Part shown: positions 1-5,120 of the stretch, piece after piece
Layout of the letters: every line of letters starts with the position of its first letter
Numbering within the stretch: the stretch's first letter is position 1
Assembly: GCA_023418355.1 (NCBI GenBank)
Contig: JAEZZU010000143.1
Location: forward strand, 1 to 5,120
DNA: 5,120 nucleotides
Direction of reading: 5' to 3'
Origin: Pseudomonadota bacterium
GTDB lineage: Bacteria > Pseudomonadota > Gammaproteobacteria > Burkholderiales > Burkholderiaceae_C
Position numbers and translations under genes: made by a program
The notes under the pieces: generated by a model
What the model was told of the DNA's origin: nothing
Seen by the model: only the letters and a program-made list of their open reading frames with translations
Database searches by the model: none

Positions 1-47
1 CCTGCCGCCAAAGCCATCACCGCTACCGCCAGCAAATGTTTCTTCAT
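1..47 (-). CDS. Start of an exported protein gene, partial (possible porin or binding protein)
   Basis: Only the first 15 codons and part of the 16th are in the window; the gene continues beyond the left edge. The peptide reads MKKHLLAVAVMALAA. It has two lysines followed by an unbroken hydrophobic stretch, the n- and h-regions of a Sec signal peptide, so the product is probably periplasmic or outer-membrane. The start is well supported: AGGAG lies on the minus strand at 58-54, six bases before the ATG at 47. In Burkholderiales this kind of N-terminus is common on general porins and on tripartite-tricarboxylate (TctC/Bug) binding proteins, but the mature domain is not visible, so I assign neither. 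It lies downstream of the LysR gene on the same strand but is separated from it by a terminator, so it is probably transcribed from its own promoter. Confidence 0.75.
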   Translation of the reverse strand, partial: MKKHLLAVAVMALAA

Positions 48-86
48 AGAGTGCTCCTCTGATCAAACTTGGTGAACATGCATGCT

Positions 87-114
87 TGTATACGAATGCA
101 TAGAGTCATGCCAA
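87..114 (-). promoter_or_regulatory. Candidate sigma-70 promoter of the exported-protein gene
   Basis: On the minus strand, TTGGCA (114-109, five of six matches to the -35 consensus) and TATACA (92-87, four of six to the -10) are separated by 16 bases. Transcription would begin near 80, giving a leader of roughly 30 nt that contains the AGGAG ribosome binding site. The -10 overlaps the palindrome GTATAC (88-93), so a repressor bound there could block RNA polymerase. This is a consensus match by eye only. A weaker alternative -35, TTGACG, lies at 157-152. Confidence 0.4.
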
Positions 115-270
115 CTACGCATAACGAGAAACTATTGTCATGCAAGCGACACGTCAAATTCCAGCCTCAGCATCGCCAAGTGGAATGACTACCATCGTAA
201 AAGCTATATCTGTGCCAGAAACACAAGTTTCACCAGTGAAAACCCTGAAATCGCTTTTTGCGTGGAGGCA

Positions 271-306
271 ATAAAAAAGCGACTTTCCCTGAAAGAAAGT
301 CGCTTC
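271..306 (-). terminator. Intrinsic terminator of the LysR-type regulator gene
   Basis: An 11-bp perfect stem (arms 277-287 and 295-305, starting AAGCGACTTT) surrounds a 7-base loop. Read on the minus strand it is followed by a T-rich run (TTTTTT, interrupted by A and then TT). It sits 26 bases past the regulator's stop codon, as expected for a rho-independent terminator, and separates the regulator from the exported-protein gene further left. The A-rich side is on the left only, so it terminates minus-strand transcripts. Confidence 0.9.
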
Positions 307-331
307 GAACGCAGCCTGATTGCAATTTCGA

Positions 332-1282
332 TCAGTCGGCCTGCTTTTTCTCCTGCTGCAAAGCCTGCTGTTGCAGGAAACTCCACAGGGCTTGACCAAC
401 GGACTTATTGCTCTCCTTGCTGGCTGGCTTTTCACGGTAGGCCAGCACATCCATGGGCAGCTGGAATTTGCTGGAGCCCGCAGGCACAGCGCTGACCAGA
501 CGCCCCGTCGCCAGCTCATTGCGCACCGCACTGAAGGGCAGGAAGGCCACACCATGGCCCTCGATGGCCATGGCCTTCAGACCTTCGGCCATATCGGTTT
601 CATAGACGCGCTCCAGGTGCACGGGCATGTCGGCTTCCTTGAGCAGCAGTTCCGTCAGGCGCCCCAGATAGGCACCAGGGCCATAGGCCAGGAAAGGCAG
701 CGTCTGCGCAGCCGTGCCAGGCAAGGTGAACATGGGGTTGCCATCCGCATCCGGCTTGGCGTATGGGGCCAGCAGCTCTTCGCCCAGACGCACCATTTCA
801 TAGCGCGCAGGGTCCAGCTGCAAAGGCTGGGAGCTGTGGTGGTAGGCAATCAGAAAGTCGCAGCCGCCTTCTACCAGGCGCATGACGGCATCGTGCACAT
901 TCAGGGCAATCAGGCGGCTTTTGAATGGCCCGAACTGCTCCTGCACCTGCGACACCCAGGCAGGGAAAAAGGTAAACGCCAGGGTATGGGGCACCGCAAA
1001 GCCCACCATGCCCTTGTCGCCGCTGGCATGGGCACGCAGCATGGAACGGGTGCTTTGCAATGCCTGCAGCATTTCCAGCGCCTGCTCGTACATGGTCTTG
1101 CCGGCTGGCGTCAGGCGCGTGGGGTAGGAGCTGCGGTCGACCAGGTCAGTGCCGGCCCATGCCTCCAATGCCTGTATCCGGCGCGAAAACGCCGGTTGGG
1201 TCACGTGTCGCAGCTGGGCGGATCGGCTGAAGCTGCGCGTTTCAGCCAGACTGACAAAGTCTTCAAGCCATTTGGTTTCCAT
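332..1282 (-). CDS. LysR-type transcriptional regulator, HypT/YjiE-like
   Basis: A 316-residue regulator of typical LysR length. An N-terminal winged helix-turn-helix spans about residues 3-62, with the hallmark run from F18 through QPAFSRRIQALE (29-40) and LTPAGK (57-62). A linker helix (about 63-88) and a type 2 periplasmic-binding-like effector domain (about 93-300) follow. From memory, E. coli HypT (YjiE) shares ETKWL at the N-terminus, QPAFSRRI-ALE in the recognition region, and the pattern Y-x-GRL...S/T-x-M-x-x-x-LK...G-x-G-x-A-x-LP in the effector domain (here about 200-249). HypT responds to hypochlorite through methionine oxidation; whether this protein does is unknown. I chose ATG 1282 because METKWLEDF is where the family domain begins; a GTG at 1318 would add 12 residues. 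It is transcribed divergently from the TRAP operon, the usual arrangement for a LysR regulator and its target. Confidence 0.93.
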   Translation of the reverse strand: METKWLEDFVSLAETRSFSRSAQLRHVTQPAFSRRIQALEAWAGTDLVDRSSYPTRLTPAGKTMYEQALEMLQALQSTRSMLRAHASGDKGMVGFAVPHTLAFTFFPAWVSQVQEQFGPFKSRLIALNVHDAVMRLVEGGCDFLIAYHHSSQPLQLDPARYEMVRLGEELLAPYAKPDADGNPMFTLPGTAAQTLPFLAYGPGAYLGRLTELLLKEADMPVHLERVYETDMAEGLKAMAIEGHGVAFLPFSAVRNELATGRLVSAVPAGSSKFQLPMDVLAYREKPASKESNKSVGQALWSFLQQQALQQEKKQAD

Positions 1283-1327
1283 GACCACGATTATCGCCTT
1301 GCCGCAATCTGACGCCACGGGAACTTA

Positions 1328-1356
1328 CACATAGTCAATATGAATAAATCCACCAA
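1328..1356 (-). promoter_or_regulatory. Candidate promoter of the LysR-type gene
   Basis: On the minus strand, TTGGTG (1356-1351) and TATGTG (1333-1328) are separated by 17 bases in an AT-rich island between the divergent genes. Each hexamer is only a moderate consensus match, but the position, about 45 bases upstream of the ATG at 1282, is suitable. It overlaps the candidate plus-strand promoter, an arrangement common where a LysR protein controls itself and its divergent target. Weak, by-eye evidence. Confidence 0.3.
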
Positions 1357-1360
1357 TAAT
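1332..1360 (+). promoter_or_regulatory. Candidate promoter of the TRAP transporter operon
   Basis: TAGTCA (1332-1337, four of six to the -35) and AATAAT (1355-1360, five of six to the -10) are separated by exactly 17 bases. They lie in the only AT-rich stretch of the divergent region. Transcription would start near 1367. That would place the in-frame ATG at 1359 outside the transcript and supports 1527 as the dctQ start. A poor -35 fits an activator-dependent promoter, which is inference. The AT-rich stretch is also the likeliest place for a LysR operator, but I see no convincing T-N11-A dyad. Confidence 0.4.
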
Positions 1361-1526
1361 GCGTGGCAGGACGCTGGCCACCCTTGCCCGCGTCCGTCAT
1401 CCGGCTGACGTGCACAACACGGACCAGTCCGGAATCGATATCGAACGCTGGGCCACCCCCAGTTGCCTGCTGCAGTGCAGGGGCACGTTCGGTCATTTGC
1501 CTAGCTCTTGTTTCCGATTCCGCGAC
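1361..1526 (+). other. Untranslated leader of the TRAP operon with small hairpins and no clear Shine-Dalgarno
   Basis: If the promoter at 1332-1360 is correct, about 160 nt precede the dctQ start. The stretch contains a short stem CGTCA/TGACG around 1396-1411. A second hairpin at about 1464-1485 pairs TGCCTGC with GCAGGGGCA, leaving a two-base bulge. Neither is followed by a T tract. The 25 bases before ATG 1527 contain no AGGAG-like motif. I recognise no known riboswitch class. The reading frame of dctQ stays open through the whole leader, but its translation there does not look like protein of this family. Confidence 0.35.
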
Positions 1527-2075
1527 ATGTCTGACCACCACCCCAGCCCGGCCGGCAAGGCCGAGGGCTCTGCCGAGCCACGTTCCCTGCGCATTGAAGA
1601 CTGGCTCACCGTCATCATCATGGCCTTGCTGGCCCTGATCACCTTCGCCAATGTGCTGGTGCGCTATTTCACCGATGCCTCGTTCGCCTGGACCGAGGAA
1701 ATCTCCATCTTTCTGATGATTCTGCTGGCACTCGTTGCTGGCAGCGCGGCCGTGGCACGCGACCAGCACATCCGCATCGAGTTTTTCACCAGCCGTGGTT
1801 CTGCCGCACGAAAAAAGGCGCTGGCGCGCCTGGGCTCTGCCTGCACCGCTGTACTTTTTGCACTCATTGCCGTGCTCAGCACCCGTCTGGTCTGGGATGA
1901 ATGGCGCTATGAAGAAACCTCGCCCGGCATTGGTGTGCCGCAGTGGTGGTACTCCATCTGGCTGCCGGTGTGCTCGCTGGCCATCACGCTGCGCGCCATT
2001 GGCCTGTTCATCCGCCAGGGCAAGCGCTCGTATGAAGACGGGACACCGGAAGACAAGCAGGGAGACAACACATGA
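1527..2075 (+). CDS. dctQ: TRAP transporter small membrane subunit (DctQ family)
   Basis: A 182-residue integral membrane protein with the four predicted helices of the DctQ family, at about residues 27-47, 56-77, 102-121 and 140-162. Family hallmarks are visible: IEDWL just before helix 1, NVLVRY (42-47) and WTEE (55-58) around helices 1 and 2, DQHIRIEFF (79-87) in the cytoplasmic loop, and SPGIGVPQWWYSIWLP (132-147) before helix 4. DctQ forms the membrane complex with DctM and is required for uptake. ATG 1527 was chosen because it gives a normal family length; the frame is open upstream to an ATG at 1359, but those 56 extra residues look non-coding. The start lacks an obvious Shine-Dalgarno sequence. 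The stop overlaps the dctM start by four bases (ATGA), indicating translational coupling. The symbol denotes the family, not a proven dicarboxylate substrate. Confidence 0.93.
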   Translation: MSDHHPSPAGKAEGSAEPRSLRIEDWLTVIIMALLALITFANVLVRYFTDASFAWTEEISIFLMILLALVAGSAAVARDQHIRIEFFTSRGSAARKKALARLGSACTAVLFALIAVLSTRLVWDEWRYEETSPGIGVPQWWYSIWLPVCSLAITLRAIGLFIRQGKRSYEDGTPEDKQGDNT

Positions 2076-3370
2076 TCGTCACCCTGCTGTTTGTCGCCTT
2101 TCTGGTGCTGATGTTTTGCGGCGTGCCCATCGGGGCTGCGCTGGGTCTGGCGGGCGCGGCCTGCATTGCGCTGGCCAATATGGACGTGCAGTGGTTCGGC
2201 CTGCTGGCGGTGCCACAGAACTTTTACGCTGGATTAGGTAAGTACCCACTCCTTGCCATTCCCATGTTTGTGCTGGTGGGTTCCATTTTTGACCGCTCGG
2301 GTGTGGCCGCACGGCTCGTGAACTTTGCCGTAGCCATCGTAGGCCGTGGCCCCGGCATGCTGCCGCTGGTGGCGATCTGCGTGGCCATGTTCATGGGCGG
2401 CATCTCGGGCTCCGGCCCCGCCACCGCAGCGGCAGTCGGCGGCGTGATGATTGCTGCCATGGCCCGCGCGGGCTACCCAGCGGCCTTTTCCGCCAGCGTG
2501 GTGGCAGGCGCTGCGGCCACGGACATTCTGATTCCCCCATCGGTCGCCTTCATCGTCTATTCCGTGCTCGTACCCGGCGCTTCCGTGCCCGCGCTGTTTG
2601 CCGCGGGCGTCTTCCCGGGCATTCTGGCCGGTCTGGCACTCATCATTCCAGCCGTATGGATGGCACGCCGCCACAAGATGGGGCAGCTGGAAGCCAGCCT
2701 GCCCCGTCCCCCCTTCTGGAAAAGCCTGCGCGAAGCCATCTGGGGCCTGGCTGCGCCCGTGGTGATTCTGGGCGGCATGCGCGCAGGCTGGTTCACGCCG
2801 ACCGAGGCCGCCGTGGTCGCCGTGTTCTACGGCCTGTTCGTGGGCATGGTGATCCACCGCAGCATCAAGCTGCGTGATCTGTTTGACATCTTCCGCGAAG
2901 CGGGCGAGCTGTCTGCCGTCATCCTGCTGGTCGTTTCACTGGCCGGGGTGTTTGCCTTCTCCCTGTCCACGCTGGGCGTGATTGACCCCATCACCCGCGC
3001 CATTGTGAGCTCGGGGCTGGGGGAGACCGGCATCCTCGCCCTGCTCATCGTGCTGCTGCTGGTGCTGGGCATGTTTCTGGACGGCATTTCCATTTTGCTG
3101 ATCTTTGTGCCGCTGCTGGCACCGCTGATGCTGCACTTCCAGTGGGATGTGGTCTGGTTTGGCGTGCTGCTGGTGCTGACCGTGGCGATTGGCCAGTTCA
3201 CCCCGCCCATGGCCGTGAACCTGATGGTGGCCAGCAAGATTGCTGCCGTGCGCATGGAGCAGACCACGCGCTGGGTGATCTGGCTGGTGCTGGGCATGTG
3301 CGTGGCCATGCTGCTGGTCGTCGTCTTCCCGCAGATTGCCCTGTGGCTGCCTCAGCGGCTGGGCTATTGA
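2072..3370 (+). CDS. dctM: TRAP transporter large permease subunit (DctM family)
   Basis: A 432-residue, strongly hydrophobic protein of normal DctM length with about a dozen membrane segments. It forms the ion-coupled translocation channel with DctQ. Family motifs appear in order: GVPIG (17-21), IPMFVLVGSI (63-72), GGISGSGPATAAAVG (109-123), a core motif of the first half, TDILIPPSVAFIVYS (150-164), GGMRAGWFTPTEAAVVA (234-250), GMFLDGIS (333-340) and GQFTPPMAVNL (374-384). The two SGS/PPS and D/TPP regions correspond to the inverted-repeat hairpin sites that in related structures bind sodium. An AGGGAG ribosome binding site at 2059-2064, seven bases before the ATG, supports the start. The gene overlaps dctQ by four bases and precedes dctP by 44. 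A short patch of codons rare for this gene (GGA TTA GGT ... CCA CTC CTT) lies at 2231-2254. Confidence 0.97.
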   Translation: MIVTLLFVAFLVLMFCGVPIGAALGLAGAACIALANMDVQWFGLLAVPQNFYAGLGKYPLLAIPMFVLVGSIFDRSGVAARLVNFAVAIVGRGPGMLPLVAICVAMFMGGISGSGPATAAAVGGVMIAAMARAGYPAAFSASVVAGAAATDILIPPSVAFIVYSVLVPGASVPALFAAGVFPGILAGLALIIPAVWMARRHKMGQLEASLPRPPFWKSLREAIWGLAAPVVILGGMRAGWFTPTEAAVVAVFYGLFVGMVIHRSIKLRDLFDIFREAGELSAVILLVVSLAGVFAFSLSTLGVIDPITRAIVSSGLGETGILALLIVLLLVLGMFLDGISILLIFVPLLAPLMLHFQWDVVWFGVLLVLTVAIGQFTPPMAVNLMVASKIAAVRMEQTTRWVIWLVLGMCVAMLLVVVFPQIALWLPQRLGY

Positions 3371-3414
3371 TCTTTCTTTCGCGCAAAAACTCAACTTTCA
3401 TAAGGAGACAAGCC

Positions 3415-4452
3415 ATGAAACTGCGTAGCTTTCTGACGGCCACGGCCGCTGCCGCCACCTTGCTGGCACTGGGCCTGCCTGCGGCCCACGCACAGCCCAA
3501 GTACAAGGACGAATACCGCCTGTCCGTGGTGCTGGGCACCGCCTTTCCCTGGGGCAAGGGTGCAGAAATCTGGGCCGACAAGGTGCGTGAGCGCACGGAT
3601 GGCCGCATCAACATCAAGCTCTACCCCGGCACCTCGCTGGTACAGGGTGACCAGACCCGCGAGTTCAGCGCCATCCGCCAGGGCGTGATCGACATGGCCG
3701 TGGGCTCGACCATCAACTGGTCGCCCCAGGTCAAGGCTTTAAATTTGTTCTCCCTGCCCTTCCTGTTCCCGGACTACGCCGCCGTGGATGCTGTGGTCCA
3801 GGGCCCTGTGGGTGAAGAAATCTTCAAGACCATCGACAAGGCCGGTGTGCTGCCGCTGGCCTGGGGGGAGAACGGCTACCGCGAAATCTCCAACTCCAAG
3901 CGCCCCATCTCCAAACCTGAAGACTTGAAGGGCCTGAAGATCCGTGTCGTGGGTTCCCCCCTGTTCCTGGACACCTTTACCGCGCTGGGTGCGAACCCCA
4001 CACAGATGAGCTGGGCCGACGCACAGCCTGCCATGGCCAGCGGTGCCGTGGATGGTCAGGAGAACCCCATCCCCGTCTATATGGCCGCCAAGCTCAATAC
4101 CGTGGGCCAGAAGTACCTGACCCTGTGGGGCTACATGAACGATCCGCTGATCTTTGTGGTGAACAAGGACGTGTGGAAGAGCTGGACGCCTGAAGACCAG
4201 GCCATCGTCAAGCAGGCCGCGCTCGACGCCGCCAAGGAGCAGATTGCCATCTCCCGCAAGGGCACCATGGAAGCGGACAAGCCACTGATCAAGGACCTGA
4301 ACGCTCTGGGCGTGGAAGTGACCGATCTGACGCTGGAGCAGCGCAAGGCCTTTGCCGATGCCACCCGCAGTGTCTACACCAAGTGGAAGCCACAGATTGG
4401 CACCAATCTGGTGGACATGGCCGAAAAGGCGATTGCCGAGCGCAAGCAGTAA
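3415..4452 (+). CDS. dctP: TRAP transporter periplasmic solute-binding protein (DctP family)
   Basis: A 345-residue exported receptor that captures the solute in the periplasm and delivers it to the DctQM complex. A Sec signal peptide covers residues 1-26 (MKLRS, a hydrophobic core, then AHA before QPKYKDEY), giving a mature protein of about 319 residues, normal for the family. DctP hallmarks are GxxxEIWADKVRERTDGRI (about 48-65), YPGTSLVQGDQ (70-80), LPFLFPDY (114-121), LKGLKIRV (171-178), whose R177 is the position that in characterised members salt-bridges the carboxylate, and GAVDGQENP (210-218). The arginine suggests a carboxylate ligand; which one cannot be told. AAGGAG at 3402-3407, seven bases before the ATG, sets the start, and the strong site fits the high level needed for a binding protein. 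It is the last gene of the operon, followed 24 bases later by a terminator. Confidence 0.97.
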   Translation: MKLRSFLTATAAAATLLALGLPAAHAQPKYKDEYRLSVVLGTAFPWGKGAEIWADKVRERTDGRINIKLYPGTSLVQGDQTREFSAIRQGVIDMAVGSTINWSPQVKALNLFSLPFLFPDYAAVDAVVQGPVGEEIFKTIDKAGVLPLAWGENGYREISNSKRPISKPEDLKGLKIRVVGSPLFLDTFTALGANPTQMSWADAQPAMASGAVDGQENPIPVYMAAKLNTVGQKYLTLWGYMNDPLIFVVNKDVWKSWTPEDQAIVKQAALDAAKEQIAISRKGTMEADKPLIKDLNALGVEVTDLTLEQRKAFADATRSVYTKWKPQIGTNLVDMAEKAIAERKQ

Positions 4453-4476
4453 TCGGCACAGCCCACACCATCCATC

Positions 4477-4501
4477 AAGGAGCCTTCGGGCTCCTTTTTT
4501 T
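4477..4501 (+). terminator. Intrinsic terminator of the TRAP operon
   Basis: A perfect 8-bp stem (AAGGAGCC, 4477-4484, with GGCTCCTT, 4489-4496) closes on the very stable TTCG tetraloop and runs directly into seven T residues (4495-4501). It begins 24 bases after the dctP stop. This is a textbook rho-independent terminator for the plus strand. The A pair at its left end gives little termination capacity for minus-strand transcripts. Confidence 0.95.
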
Positions 4502-4550
4502 GATAGCTGTCAGCGCTTGATCCATGAGCGCTGGAACCATTTTTTTATCT
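4502..4550 (+). repeat. Hairpin element with T tract, resembling a Comamonadaceae intergenic repeat
   Basis: Immediately after the operon terminator, CAGCGCT (4511-4517) and AGCGCTG (4527-4533) form a 7-bp stem around a 9-base loop. GATAGCTG precedes it and a run of seven T residues (4540-4546) follows. The arrangement GATAGCTG - AGCGCTT - AGCGCTgGA - T-rich matches, from memory, a short element scattered through intergenic regions of Acidovorax and Comamonas relatives. Only one copy is in this window, so its repeated nature is not shown here. It may act as a back-up terminator. Confidence 0.5.
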
Positions 4551-4558
4551 CAAAAGCA

Positions 4559-4587
4559 CTGGCAGCCGATACCACAACTGCTGCCAG
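4559..4587. repeat. Inverted repeat, 8-bp arms
   Basis: CTGGCAGC (4559-4566) is the exact reverse complement of GCTGCCAG (4580-4587), with 13 bases between. No T tract follows on either strand, so it is not a typical terminator. It could be an operator for the downstream gene, a transcript stem-loop, or part of the adjacent repeat element. The remaining stretch to 4758 contains no gene that I can support. It holds a small stem GCGCC/GGCGC at 4730-4744 just before the next start codon and no convincing promoter. Confidence 0.4.
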
Positions 4588-4758
4588 CGGGTGATTACGC
4601 CGCACGTGAGCACTGTCAGATCAGGCCTACTTGCATGCAGTTACAAGGGTTTACCCCAATATTCCTTACAGTTCTTGCTGGTCTGCAGGAAGGCGACGCT
4701 TCGCCCTGACACCCTGCATCTGTCACTTTGCGCCGAACTGGCGCTGGCTGCTTGCCCG

Positions 4759-5120
4759 ATGCTTGAACAATCCCGTCACCCCTCTCTGGATGCTGTTGGC
4801 CGTCATGCCAATGGATCATTTGCCTGCCTGGCACTGTATTGCGTCGCAGGTGCTGTGCTGGCCGTGGCTGCCCTGATGGGGCTGCACAACGGCGATCTGC
4901 AACTGCTGCCCCATGCCATCGTCGCCGCCGTACTGTGGCTGGGGTTCGGTGGCTGGCTGCTGTACCGCAGCCTGCGCCCCAGCCGGGTCTATGCACAGGC
5001 CTACCATATGGATGCGCCAGACTACCGCCGCATGCCCACGCCTGAAAGCAGCACGACTGCCCAGACTCCCTGGGAGCTCTACGCTTTCTGGGGCATTCCC
5101 AGTGCACGCACACTGCACCC
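4759..5120 (+). CDS. Unidentified membrane protein, N-terminal part (two predicted TM segments)
   Basis: The frame is open from ATG 4759 to the right edge (120 codons and two bases), with no stop. Two hydrophobic segments, about residues 21-41 (FACLALYCVAGAVLAVAALM) and 51-69 (PHAIVAAVLWLGFGGWLLY), are joined by a short loop (HNGDLQ). A polar segment rich in R, P, S and T follows, including YHMDAPDYRRMP (82-93) and WELYAFWGIP (105-114). The positive RSLRPSR after the second segment suggests that the region beyond it is cytoplasmic. Third positions become G/C-rich from the first segment onward, as in the neighbouring genes, which supports coding. The start is uncertain: there is no good Shine-Dalgarno sequence, a small stem lies at 4730-4744, and the frame remains open well upstream. 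I do not recognise the family. The operon terminator before it argues for separate transcription. Confidence 0.6.
   Translation, partial: MLEQSRHPSLDAVGRHANGSFACLALYCVAGAVLAVAALMGLHNGDLQLLPHAIVAAVLWLGFGGWLLYRSLRPSRVYAQAYHMDAPDYRRMPTPESSTTAQTPWELYAFWGIPSARTLH

Noticed and set aside
320..1312. Long plus-strand open frame of 330 codons opposite the regulator
   Set aside because: It is antisense to the well-supported LysR gene. Its translation is rich in H, Q, G and R with no domain, a shadow of the G/C-rich third positions.
1359..1526. In-frame N-terminal extension of DctQ starting at ATG 1359
   Set aside because: The 56 extra residues show no family similarity, no ribosome binding site precedes 1359, and the codon overlaps the candidate -10. 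DctQ length is normal from 1527.
2234..2857. Minus-strand open frame of 207 codons within dctM
   Set aside because: Antisense to conserved DctM motifs, and its H/G/A/R-rich translation is typical of a shadow frame.
3142..3414. Extension of the DctP frame upstream to 3142
   Set aside because: It overlaps the conserved end of dctM. The signal peptide and AAGGAG site at 3402-3407 fix the start at 3415.
4616..5113. Minus-strand open frame of 165 codons at the right edge
   Set aside because: Its translation is rich in R, P, C and H with no membrane or domain pattern. The opposite strand has two clear hydrophobic helices and better codon use.
1..5120. CRISPR arrays, transposases, tRNA or rRNA genes, phage or defence genes
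   Set aside because: No regularly spaced repeats, no recognisable transposase or integrase protein, no target-site duplications and no tRNA-like cloverleaf were seen.

Overview
The window looks like chromosomal DNA of a GC-rich beta-proteobacterium, most likely a member of the Comamonadaceae (Comamonas, Delftia or Acidovorax type). I infer this from the strong G/C preference at third codon positions, the Burkholderiales-style TRAP proteins, and an intergenic hairpin (about 4502-4550) that resembles a repeat I remember as common in Comamonadaceae genomes. No database search was possible, so the taxonomy is an inference.

Layout. At the left edge, on the minus strand, is the first 15 codons of a gene for an exported protein (47 down to 1), with a clear ribosome binding site and a candidate promoter. 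Next, also on the minus strand, is a complete LysR-type regulator (1282 down to 332) that resembles E. coli HypT/YjiE in sequence and ends in a good intrinsic terminator. A divergent intergenic region (1283-1526) carries candidate back-to-back promoters and a leader of about 160 nt. On the plus strand follows a complete tripartite TRAP transporter operon in the order small membrane subunit (dctQ type, 1527-2075), large membrane subunit (dctM type, 2072-3370) and periplasmic binding protein (dctP type, 3415-4452). It closes with a strong terminator at 4477-4501. A 306-bp intergenic region (4453-4758) then holds a second hairpin with a T tract, a further inverted repeat, and the approach to a two-TM-segment protein of unknown function that runs off the right edge (4759-5120).

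How the genes work together. DctP would capture a solute, probably an organic acid, in the periplasm. The DctQ-DctM membrane complex would import it, driven by an ion gradient. The divergent LysR gene is the obvious candidate for local control. The substrate cannot be read from the sequence.

Novelty. This is mostly an ordinary metabolic uptake locus. I see no CRISPR array, transposase, tRNA or rRNA, phage gene or recognisable defence system. The points most worth checking are the pairing of a HypT-like regulator with a TRAP operon, the long dctQ leader without a Shine-Dalgarno sequence, the repeat-like hairpin after the operon, and the unidentified membrane protein.
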